Part shown: positions 7,539 through 12,707 of the stretch, in pieces
Numbering within the stretch: the first letter of the stretch is position 1
Layout: each line of letters begins with the position of its first letter
Assembly: GCA_031265345.1 (NCBI GenBank)
Contig: JAISCU010000300.1
Span: 1-12,707 of the forward strand
DNA: 12,707 nt
Direction: 5' to 3'
DNA from: Bifidobacteriaceae bacterium
GTDB taxonomy: Bacteria; Actinomycetota; Actinomycetes; Actinomycetales; WQXJ01
Program-made: the position numbers and the translations under genes
Notes under the pieces: generated by a model
The model's input: only the letters and a program-made list of their open reading frames with translations
Database searches by the model: none
Told to the model about the DNA's origin: nothing

Positions 7539-7713
7539 CGGTCCATCCGACGGGGACCCGACCCCAGTTGGACGATGCCGCCGGGGCATCAGACGGCCGG
7601 ACGGCATCGTGCGTAGTGGTCGGCTCCGGGACCGTGAAAGCTGCGAGGGAGGCGGCCAGGGCGGCCAACTCGGCGGGCGTGGCGGCGCCCCGGACGGTGA
7701 ATCCCGGTGTCAT
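7519..7713 (-). CDS. accE: Acyl-CoA carboxylase epsilon subunit
   Basis: A 64-aa protein matching the small epsilon subunit of actinobacterial acyl-CoA carboxylases. It has an N-terminal strand and helix ([22 protein letters not shown]), a variable Pro/Thr/Ala linker and the conserved C-terminal type of ending [16 protein letters not shown]. Epsilon subunits bind the alpha-beta core and raise activity in Streptomyces and Mycobacterium complexes. The ATG at 7713 overlaps the TGA of the beta-subunit gene (ATGA), so the two are co-translated. The 3' end overlaps the end of the convergent 166-aa gene by 20 nt. The short length and weak sequence conservation are normal for the family; position behind the beta gene is the strongest support. 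Confidence 0.85.
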   Translation of the reverse strand: MTPGFTVRGAATPAELAALAASLAAFTVPEPTTTHDAVRPSDAPAASSNWGRVPVGWTASLLPA

Positions 7714-9335
7714 AACGGCTCGTTCCCGTGTTTCTTGGGCGTCGCGGCGACGCGTTTGGTGCGCAGGGCGCGCAAGGCGGCGGTGACTTGGAAGCGGGTC
7801 TGGTGCGGTTGGATGACGGCGTCGAGGTAACCCCGTTTAGCGGCCTCGTACGGGCCGACCAGGGCGTCCTCGTACTCGGCGACCAACCGGGCGCGCTCGT
7901 CCGCCTCCCGGCCCTCCGCGGACGCCGCCGCCAGCGCCCGGCGATGCAGGATGTTCACAGCCCCCTCCGCGCCCATCACCGCGATCTGAGCGGACGGCCA
8001 CGCCAGGTTGATGTCCGCCCCGAGCTTCTTCGAGCCCATCACGATATAGGCGCCGCCGTAGGCCTTGCGGGTGATGACCGTCACCAACGGCACCGTGGCC
8101 TCGGCGTAGGCGTAGATCAGCTTCGCGCCACGCCGGATGATCCCGCCCCACTCCTGGTCCGTGCCGGGCAGGAATCCCGGCACGTCCACGAACGTCAGGA
8201 TCGGGATGCCGAAGGCGTCGCAGGTGCGCACGAACCGGGCGGCCTTCTCCGAGGCGGCTATGTCCAGAGTCCCCGCCATCGCCGACGGCTGGTTCGCGAC
8301 CACCCCGACCGAGCGCCCCTCCACGCGGCCCAGGGCGGTGATCACGTTCGGTGCGTGGGCGGCCTGCAGCTCCAAGTAGTCGCCGTAATCCAGGACGGCC
8401 TCCAGCACCGCGTGCATGTCGTAGGGATGGTTGTCCTGGTCCGGGATCAGGCCGTCAAGCGCGACGTCGCTGGCCGTGGGCGCCGGGTCGAGCGCGGGCG
8501 GCTGGCCGGGCGGGGCGTAGCAGGGCGGGTCGGTCAGGTTGTTCGGCGGCAGATATGACAGCAACGACTTGACGAAATCGATCGCGTCGTGCTCGTCCTC
8601 GCCCGCGTAGTGCGCCACCCCGGACCTGGCGGTGTGGGTGTCCGCGCCGCCCAGCTCCTCGAAGGAGACGTCCTCGCCCAGGACCGTCTTGATCACGTCC
8701 GGACCGGTGATGAACATGTGGCTGGTGCCCCTCGCCATCACGATGAAATCCGTCAACGCCGGGCTGTACACCGCTCCCCCGGCGGATGGCCCCAGGATCA
8801 ACGAGATCTGCGGAACCACCCCGGACGCCGCCACGTTGCGCCGGAACATCTCCGCGAACTGCGTCAACCCGGCAACGCCCTCCTGGATCCGCGCCCCGCC
8901 GCCGTCGCTGATCCCGATGATCGGCACACCCAGCTTCAAACCCATGTCCTGCACTTTGGCGATCTTCTGCCCGTGCGCCTCGCCCAGAGACCCGCCGAAG
9001 ACCGTGAAGTCCTGCGCGAACACGCACACCTGGCGCCCGTCGACCGTGCCGTAACCAGTCACCACCCCGTCGCCGGGGATCTTCTTGGCGCCCATCCCGA
9101 ACGCCTGCGACTGGTGCTCGACCAGGGCGTCCAACTCAACGAACGACCCCTCGTCCAACAGGTACGCGATCCGCTCGCGGGCGGTCAGCTTGCCGCGCTG
9201 GTGCTGCTTCGCCTGAGCCTGCAGTTCAGGGGCTCTGACAGCGGCGTCCACCCGCTCGGCATGTGCCCTCAACTGCGCGCCGGTGCGGCCAGCGCGGGGA
9301 ACGGTGGCGATCTGGGACGGGATGGTCGCGGTCAA
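7710..9335 (-). CDS. Acyl-CoA carboxylase beta subunit (carboxyltransferase)
   Basis: A 541-aa carboxyltransferase of the PccB/AccD5 type. It transfers the carboxyl group from biotin on a separate alpha chain to an acyl-CoA, giving malonyl- or methylmalonyl-CoA for fatty-acid or related synthesis. Both crotonase-like halves are complete: [10 protein letters not shown] (144-153) and [13 protein letters not shown] (182-194) in the N half, and [12 protein letters not shown] (425-436) with DINLAWP in the C half. Residue 431, in GGAYIVM, is Ile; Streptomyces PccB has Asp there and the acetyl-CoA enzyme has Ile, so acetyl-CoA preference is possible and no pccB symbol is given. Start: TTG at 9335 with GAGG 7 nt upstream gives normal length; an in-frame ATG at 9443 would add 36 residues and start inside a palindrome. 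It is followed by the epsilon gene in a 4-nt overlap. The alpha (biotin) subunit is not in the window. Confidence 0.95.
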   Translation of the reverse strand: MTATIPSQIATVPRAGRTGAQLRAHAERVDAAVRAPELQAQAKQHQRGKLTARERIAYLLDEGSFVELDALVEHQSQAFGMGAKKIPGDGVVTGYGTVDGRQVCVFAQDFTVFGGSLGEAHGQKIAKVQDMGLKLGVPIIGISDGGGARIQEGVAGLTQFAEMFRRNVAASGVVPQISLILGPSAGGAVYSPALTDFIVMARGTSHMFITGPDVIKTVLGEDVSFEELGGADTHTARSGVAHYAGEDEHDAIDFVKSLLSYLPPNNLTDPPCYAPPGQPPALDPAPTASDVALDGLIPDQDNHPYDMHAVLEAVLDYGDYLELQAAHAPNVITALGRVEGRSVGVVANQPSAMAGTLDIAASEKAARFVRTCDAFGIPILTFVDVPGFLPGTDQEWGGIIRRGAKLIYAYAEATVPLVTVITRKAYGGAYIVMGSKKLGADINLAWPSAQIAVMGAEGAVNILHRRALAAASAEGREADERARLVAEYEDALVGPYEAAKRGYLDAVIQPHQTRFQVTAALRALRTKRVAATPKKHGNEPL

Positions 9336-9342
9336 GCTGATA

Positions 9343-9346
9343 CCTC
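9343..9346 (-). promoter_or_regulatory. Ribosome binding site deciding the TTG start of the carboxylase beta gene
   Basis: Minus-strand GAGG (within GAGGTA) ends 7 nt before TTG at 9335. No equally good site precedes the in-frame ATG at 9443, and the resulting N-terminus (Thr-Ala-Thr-Ile-Pro after Met) is a plausible carboxylase start. Confidence 0.6.
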
Positions 9347-9372
9347 GGGTCGGGTGCGGGTTTGTCGCTTCG

Positions 9373-9378
9373 AGCCTA
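9373..9378 (-). promoter_or_regulatory. Possible -10 box of the carboxylase beta-epsilon operon
   Basis: Minus-strand TAGGCT would place the transcript start about 30 nt before the TTG start. The surrounding 9-mer is identical to that upstream of moxR. No clear -35 box is seen. Confidence 0.3.
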
Positions 9379-9424
9379 AGCGGCTTCGGCCCCACACGCG
9401 CGTTCGTCGGGACGCCACAGGATT

Positions 9425-9445
9425 CCTTGTAGGGGTCCCACAAGG
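9425..9445. promoter_or_regulatory. 21-bp dyad between divergent genes, possible operator
   Basis: CCTTGT (9425-9430) and ACAAGG (9440-9445) are perfect inverted arms around a 9-nt centre, with two further GG/CC pairs inside after one mismatch. The dyad lies between the carboxylase beta gene (start 9335) and the small gene starting at 9491, about 35-45 bp upstream of the latter's -10 box, a suitable place for a regulator of either gene. No regulator is identified. Confidence 0.4.
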
Positions 9446-9478
9446 CGTGGGTTTCGTCCTTGGCCGCGCCCGATCTCC

Positions 9479-9484
9479 TAGACT
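9479..9484 (+). promoter_or_regulatory. -10 box for leaderless start at 9491
   Basis: TAGACT is followed by 6 nt and GTG at 9491. There is no Shine-Dalgarno sequence. The arrangement matches the other leaderless-type starts in this window and is the main reason for choosing the GTG over the in-frame ATG at 9542. Confidence 0.5.
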
Positions 9485-9490
9485 TGGTTT

Positions 9491-9754
9491 GTGGACACGC
9501 GAAGGGCTCATCGCAGGGCGGGGTCTCCGCCCGCCACGATTATGTCCGATGCCGCGCTCACAGGTCCGCTCCCAACCGCATCTGGCCGCGTTTCCCCGGC
9601 TGGCAGTCTTGCCGATCCGCCCCCCACCGCTCCGCGCGCAACGGGCCCAGACCCGCTACCGAGCGCGGGTGAGTCCGACACAGCCGCCACCTGGGGCGAC
9701 ACCGACCACGTCACCGACTCCGAGTTCCTAGACGCGGTGCCCCCGCACTGGTGA
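9491..9754 (+). CDS. Small Pro/Ala-rich protein of unknown function with C-terminal PPHW
   Basis: An 87-aa protein with no membrane segment or signal peptide. The N-terminus is basic ([10 protein letters not shown]), the middle is rich in Pro, Ala, Ser and Thr and probably disordered. The C-terminus is acidic with aromatic residues: [22 protein letters not shown] have an uncertain recollection of short actinobacterial proteins ending in a similar WG...PPHW tail, which would make that end the functional, conserved part. It is divergent from the carboxylase genes and begins with GTG 6 nt behind a TAGACT box; a start at ATG 9542 would leave 70 residues. Third codon positions are G/C rich in this frame, though with many Pro and Ala codons that is weak evidence. 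No function is proposed. Confidence 0.55.
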   Translation: MDTRRAHRRAGSPPATIMSDAALTGPLPTASGRVSPAGSLADPPPTAPRATGPDPLPSAGESDTAATWGDTDHVTDSEFLDAVPPHW

Positions 9755-9945
9755 CTGGCATTAGCTGAGTTCAGGACGGACGGTCCCCCAGGCAAAACGC
9801 ACTCAGCGCGGAATCCGCAGCCCTCGTCTCGGAAGACAAGTCATACGTGTTGGCCGCAGTCCAATCCAGTAACAACGGCAACGTAACGCCCCCTGGGTCG
9901 GTCCCCGCAAATCATCAAGGCTGTCGGGAGCGAAGGTCGGCAGTG
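9755..9945. other. Intergenic region between convergent genes
   Basis: About 190 bp between the ends of the small PPHW gene and the SAF protein gene. I see no convincing gene, RNA or T-tailed hairpin in it. Confidence 0.5.
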
Positions 9946-10626
9946 TCACGGGTTCGGGACCAGGACTGCGGTGATGACCGCCCAGGAACTGGCGCCGCCG
10001 ATCAGCGCGGCCTCGTCAGGGGTCACCGCCACCAGCAGCAGACCGTCTTGGTCGTCTGCCGAGACAGGAGTGAGGGCCGATCCGAGGCCACCCCCGGTAG
10101 CGACCGCACGGCCAGGGACTTCGAGGATGAGGGCCGACTCGGCCAGCCGCTGCGCAGGGGCGATCGAGCCGGACGCGCCGCCTCCCGGCGAGGCCATCAC
10201 GTCGATCCGGTCCCCGGCTGAGAGCATGGCCGCCAGTCCCGCATCGCTGAGGCGCACGGCCACCGCTACCTGACCGGATGGCAGATCGGCCAGCGGACGG
10301 CCCTCGCCCAGCAACGATTGATCGAGCACCAGGCCGGCAGGCAGATCGGCCTGCGGCAACGCGCCGACTGAAGCGTCGAGGCTGGTGAGCGCTCCGTCAG
10401 GCGACACGTTCGCGGGAACGTTGGCGAGTCGCAGGTCGGCTGGCGTCAGTTGCACGCCAGCTTTCACATCGCGGGCCAAGACGACCACCCGCTCGCCTCC
10501 ACCGGCCGCGCTGACGATGCCGGGCAGGGCGATCCGGACCAGCACCGCCGCGAACAGCGCCCAGATTGCCCAGCGCGACCGCCAGACCAGGGCGCGCACG
10601 GTTCGGCGTTCCGGAAGGGTGACCAT
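9946..10626 (-). CDS. SAF domain-containing protein, CpaB/RcpC-like
   Basis: A 226-aa protein with one N-terminal membrane segment (about 17-40) after a basic stretch, giving an anchored extracytoplasmic domain. Residues about 46-107 form a SAF domain (RVVVLARDVKAGVQLTPADL... to LPAGLVLDQSLL). The remainder follows the CpaB/RcpC pattern: VAVAVRLSDAGLAAMLSAGDRIDVMAS (about 120-146), ILEV (157-160), and LLLVAVTPDEAALIGGA near the end. CpaB proteins belong to Flp pilus machines, but no other pilus gene is in the window and the fmdB-SAF gene pair is, from memory, common in actinobacteria without a pilus locus. The role is therefore open. It lies 62 nt downstream of fmdB on the same strand and may be read from that promoter as well as from its own leaderless-type box. 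Confidence 0.85.
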   Translation of the reverse strand: MVTLPERRTVRALVWRSRWAIWALFAAVLVRIALPGIVSAAGGGERVVVLARDVKAGVQLTPADLRLANVPANVSPDGALTSLDASVGALPQADLPAGLVLDQSLLGEGRPLADLPSGQVAVAVRLSDAGLAAMLSAGDRIDVMASPGGGASGSIAPAQRLAESALILEVPGRAVATGGGLGSALTPVSADDQDGLLLVAVTPDEAALIGGASSWAVITAVLVPNP

Positions 10627-10632
10627 CCGCCG

Positions 10633-10638
10633 AGGTTA
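10633..10638 (-). promoter_or_regulatory. -10 box for leaderless start of the SAF protein gene
   Basis: Minus-strand TAACCT is followed by 6 nt and the ATG at 10626. No Shine-Dalgarno site is present. One end of a 6-bp inverted repeat (TAGCGG at 10637-10642 with CCGCTA at 10652-10657, 9-nt gap) overlaps its edge and may be chance or a small operator. Confidence 0.4.
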
Positions 10639-10688
10639 GCGGAGCCACGAGCCGCTATCCCCGCATAATCAGCTTGCCCTGTGGATCA

Positions 10689-11018
10689 TCAGTGAACGGC
10701 GGCGGGCACCTTGGCGCTGTCCTTCGAGGCCGGGGCACTAGACGACTTGTCCGAAGCCTTGGAATCCGAGCTCGGCTTCGCCGCCTCGGACGATTCACGC
10801 GCCTGTTTGGGGCCAGCGCCCGTCAGGGCACCCTTCGAGGCATTACGAGAATCGGTCCGGTAGAAACCGGAGCCCTTGAAGACGATCCCCACCGAGTTCA
10901 GGACCTTGCGCAGCGCGCCGTCACAGCGCGGGCAGTCGGTCAGCGCCGGATCAGTGAAGCTCTGGCGCTGGTCGAAACGATGGCCACAACTCTTGCAGGC
11001 GTACGTGTAAGTCGGCAT
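10689..11018 (-). CDS. FmdB family zinc-ribbon protein
   Basis: A 109-aa FmdB-type protein. The N-terminus MPTYTYACKSCGHRF carries the first zinc-ligand pair (C8, C11) and DCPRCDG the second (C29, C32). It is followed by the conserved VFKGSGFYRTDSR (about 46-58). From about residue 60 the chain is a low-complexity Ser/Lys/Ala/Asp tail, variable in the family and probably disordered. FmdB proteins are often annotated as regulators, but their molecular role is not established. Start ATG 11018 has GGAG 8 nt upstream. A perfect CIRCE operator lies just upstream, so expression is expected to be repressed by HrcA and to rise on heat shock. The SAF protein gene follows in the same direction. Confidence 0.94.
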   Translation of the reverse strand: MPTYTYACKSCGHRFDQRQSFTDPALTDCPRCDGALRKVLNSVGIVFKGSGFYRTDSRNASKGALTGAGPKQARESSEAAKPSSDSKASDKSSSAPASKDSAKVPAAVH

Positions 11019-11033
11019 TTCAGGCTCTCCGTG

Positions 11034-11062
11034 GTTAGCACTCTGGTTCTCCGAGTGCTAAC
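11034..11062 (-). promoter_or_regulatory. CIRCE element (HrcA operator) upstream of fmdB
   Basis: The arms GTTAGCACTC (11034-11043) and GAGTGCTAAC (11053-11062) are a perfect 10-bp inverted repeat around a 9-nt spacer. They contain the complete CIRCE consensus TTAGCACTC-N9-GAGTGCTAA. CIRCE is the binding site of the heat-shock repressor HrcA. The element lies between the promoter and the Shine-Dalgarno site of fmdB, 15 nt before its ATG, and no plus-strand gene starts nearby, so fmdB is the target. Confidence 0.95.
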
Positions 11063-11091
11063 AGTACTACGTCTCGGCTTATTCCCCGCAA
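11061..11091 (-). promoter_or_regulatory. Probable fmdB promoter
   Basis: On the minus strand TTGCGG (11091-11086) can be a -35 box. The -10 box is either TACTGT (11066-11061, 19-nt spacer) or TAGTAC (11069-11064, 16-nt spacer). Either puts the transcript start inside the CIRCE element, the expected arrangement for HrcA repression. Confidence 0.4.
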
Positions 11092-11166
11092 CCGTGCCAG
11101 CGTTGGACCAGACCAGGCGTGCCCTTCGGAACGCGATCGACCTGGAGGAACTACAGTCGTAAACCC

Positions 11167-12660
11167 CTATTGTTCGCGGGACGCCCTGGTGAGGTATTCG
11201 CGGCCTTCTGGGGTGACACGGTAGCTCTGCGTGGTCGACCTCGGGCTGCCCGGCTCGGTCATGGCCAACAGGCCCGCACGGACCAGCGGGGTGATGTTCC
11301 GGCGATAATTCCCGTAGATGTCGAGGATGCCCGCTGCCGCCAGGAGTTCCCCACGGCCCAGTTGGCCCGCCTCAAGGGCAGCGGATAGGATGGTCACGGC
11401 GTTCTTGCTCAGCCGCGGTGACGCATCCTCACGCACATCCTCACGCACATCCTCATGTCTCGCTTGCGCGCCTCGCGTTGTCCCGGGACGCGGAGAGATG
11501 ACTGGTTGATGGTTGGCGATGTGGATCACCACACGGAGCCTTCCCGGCAACTCCACGAATTCGGGGGCGGGAAGGCCACCCTCGGCTAGCGCCTTGACCA
11601 CTCCTTTCAAGCCGGTTCCCCACTCCTCCATGAGGTTCATCTCGCTGAAAACCCTGGCCAAGACTGGATTGCGGATCTCGGAGACGCCATTGACGATGTC
11701 CGAAACCGTGAGGCCAGGCATCAGGCCACCGGGGTTGTCCACTTCGATTCGGTCGTCCATGAAAGCCACCCGGATCGGAGAATGAGCGCCCGAATACGAG
11801 GCGTGCGCGACAGCATTGACGATGATCTCACGCAGGGGCGACACCGGGATGGAATACACGTCGTTGCGGCGAATGCCGCCGAATTCAGCCGTCTTGAAGG
11901 CGTGCTTGGTGAGGAAAGCCATCGCTTCATCGACGATCCGCGGCAGATGTGCGTGCACCTCGATCTGGTCGAACATGTCCAGTCGTTCCGGCCCTCGGAA
12001 TCTGGCGCACTGTGCCCACGCGAACGGAAAGATCTCCTCGCGGAACTTGCCAGCAATCAGGACGCCGCCGTTCGTCGGGACGAGGCGACCCTGGTCGGTT
12101 GTGATGAGAGACAACGTGCGCAGGGCCGAATCGTTCATTTCACGCTTCAGCATTTTCGACAGGGCGCCGATGTCCAGATCATCGACGGTCATGGTGGGAA
12201 CCGGCAGTTTGTCGAAGAACTCGCCCCTCCTACCGCGCTCCAACTCTGCGATCAAAGCGGGATCGGCTTTCCTGTTGCTGGCGCCGAGCCGAACGTACAC
12301 CCCGCCGCGAGCGCCCTCGGCCCTGATGTAATGGGGGCGACGGCCGCTCACGGAGACGTCCACGACCAGAACGGTCCTCCCGTCCACAGTCGACAATTCG
12401 ATGCCGGGCACCAAACGTGGCTCGATCCAGTCCGCGATCAGATTTGCCAGCCGCTCCTCTTCCCTCAGCGGATCGGGGACTCCCACCACCCGCAGACCGT
12501 CATCAACGCCGATGACAACGTGCCCGCCAGCCGAGTTGGCGAACGCCACAATCGACCGCATGATCTTGGCAGGCGAAGAGATGTCCTGCTTGTACTCTCG
12601 GGTCTTGCACTCACGGACAGCCATCGTTCCGTCGTTTGCCAAAGATAGATCAACAGGCAC
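11167..12660 (-). CDS. AlbA_2 (Schlafen-like) - HATPase_4 - winged-helix protein
   Basis: A 497-aa protein of the family usually annotated as ATP-binding or transcriptional regulator. Residues about 15-137 form the AlbA_2/Schlafen domain (ECKTREYKQD, then SIVAFANSAGGHVVIGVDDG). A GHKL-type ATPase domain follows, with REIIVNAVAH (E278, N282), DNPGG (308-312) and the glycine-rich EWGTGLKG (about 346-353). A charged repeat (EDVREDVRED, about 403-412) links to a C-terminal winged helix (about 417-493). Such proteins are mostly uncharacterised; DNA- or RNA-directed regulation is inferred, and many lie in accessory or defence regions. Start: GTG 12660 has GAAGGAG 6 nt upstream; a TTG at 12681 in frame precedes that site and is rejected. 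Codon use is more relaxed than in the flanking genes, with more A/T third positions near the N-terminus, suggesting acquisition. No partner gene is visible. Confidence 0.9.
   Translation of the reverse strand: MPVDLSLANDGTMAVRECKTREYKQDISSPAKIMRSIVAFANSAGGHVVIGVDDGLRVVGVPDPLREEERLANLIADWIEPRLVPGIELSTVDGRTVLVVDVSVSGRRPHYIRAEGARGGVYVRLGASNRKADPALIAELERGRRGEFFDKLPVPTMTVDDLDIGALSKMLKREMNDSALRTLSLITTDQGRLVPTNGGVLIAGKFREEIFPFAWAQCARFRGPERLDMFDQIEVHAHLPRIVDEAMAFLTKHAFKTAEFGGIRRNDVYSIPVSPLREIIVNAVAHASYSGAHSPIRVAFMDDRIEVDNPGGLMPGLTVSDIVNGVSEIRNPVLARVFSEMNLMEEWGTGLKGVVKALAEGGLPAPEFVELPGRLRVVIHIANHQPVISPRPGTTRGAQARHEDVREDVREDASPRLSKNAVTILSAALEAGQLGRGELLAAAGILDIYGNYRRNITPLVRAGLLAMTEPGSPRSTTQSYRVTPEGREYLTRASREQ
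11425..11460 (-). repeat. 12-bp in-frame tandem repeat (EDVR coding)
   Basis: Two identical copies of ATCCTCACGCAC (11425-11436, 11437-11448) and a diverged third (11449-11460) encode, on the minus strand, repeats of Glu-Asp-Val-Arg in the linker before the winged helix. It is a likely slippage site; each unit adds four residues without shifting the frame. Confidence 0.85.
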
Positions 12661-12666
12661 AGGAAT

Positions 12667-12673
12667 CTCCTTC
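12667..12673 (-). promoter_or_regulatory. Ribosome binding site deciding the GTG start of the AlbA_2 gene
   Basis: Minus-strand GAAGGAG ends 6 nt before GTG at 12660, ideal spacing. It lies inside the slightly longer frame from TTG 12681, which argues against that start. Confidence 0.8.
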
Positions 12674-12707
12674 AGAAGCAAAGAATCGGCACGATGCTCA
12701 TACCTGC

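Noticed and set aside
9336..9443. 36-residue extension of the carboxylase beta subunit to ATG 9443
   Set aside because: There is no ribosome binding site, the ATG lies in a palindrome, and a TTG with a well-spaced GAGG gives normal family length.
7728..9731. Long plus-strand open frames antisense to the carboxylase beta gene
   Set aside because: The minus-strand protein has unmistakable carboxyltransferase motifs; the plus-strand translations are Arg/His-rich shadows.
9755..9945. Search for a tRNA or small RNA in the gap between convergent genes
   Set aside because: No cloverleaf arms, T-loop motif or T-tailed hairpin could be found by eye.
11091..11162. Plus-strand peptide ending TRRALRNAIDLEELQS that looks like the C-terminus of a protein
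   Set aside because: Its frame can only extend upstream through the fmdB promoter and CIRCE element and the antisense of fmdB; no start or homologue supports it, so at most it is a tiny gene remnant.
11425..11460. Short tandem repeat considered as part of a CRISPR array or iteron set
   Set aside because: The 12-bp units are contiguous, in frame with a protein and have no spacers.

Overview
The window is high-GC DNA, almost certainly from an actinomycete (phylum Actinomycetota). The strongest clues are a biotin-dependent acyl-CoA carboxylase beta subunit followed by the small epsilon subunit, a pairing known from actinobacteria. Others are an actinobacterial-type Bax inhibitor-1 protein, an fmdB-SAF gene pair, and several start codons that look leaderless. 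No species can be named from the sequence. No rRNA, tRNA, CRISPR array, insertion sequence or origin was seen.

Layout: (1) 1-1709, minus strand: a MoxR AAA+ ATPase overlapping a DUF58 gene that runs off the left edge. (2) 1871-5635, plus strand, divergent from moxR: a 1254-aa protein with the layout of a DUF4011/SF1-type helicase plus a C-terminal Vsr/MTES_1575-like nuclease fold. The helicase Walker residues and the nuclease acidic residues are replaced, so it looks like a catalytically dead relative. (3) 5771-6655, plus: a 7-TM Bax inhibitor-1 protein with a YGQ-repeat tail, closed by a strong intrinsic terminator. (4) 6855-7538, plus: a doubtful 60-aa ORF, an in-frame TAG, then a 166-aa protein of unknown function. 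(5) 7519-9335, minus: acyl-CoA carboxylase epsilon and beta subunits in translational overlap, converging on the unknown gene. (6) 9491-9754, plus: a small Pro-rich protein divergent from the carboxylase. (7) 9946-11018, minus: a SAF/CpaB-like membrane protein and, upstream of it, an FmdB zinc-ribbon gene preceded by a perfect CIRCE (HrcA) operator. (8) 11167-12660, minus: an AlbA_2-HATPase_4-wHTH protein with codon use unlike its neighbours.

Functional links: MoxR and DUF58 form the usual ATPase/effector pair. The beta and epsilon carboxylase subunits would join a biotinylated alpha chain encoded elsewhere. FmdB, and possibly the SAF protein, probably belongs to the HrcA heat-shock regulon. 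Five genes carry a TANNNT -10 box 6-7 nt before the start codon, the geometry of leaderless transcripts. MoxR, the carboxylase beta gene, fmdB and the AlbA_2 gene instead have Shine-Dalgarno sequences, three of which relocate the start inside a longer frame.

The items most worth following up are the degenerate helicase-nuclease protein beside MoxR-DUF58, the CIRCE element on fmdB, and the isoleucine at the acyl-specificity position of the carboxylase.
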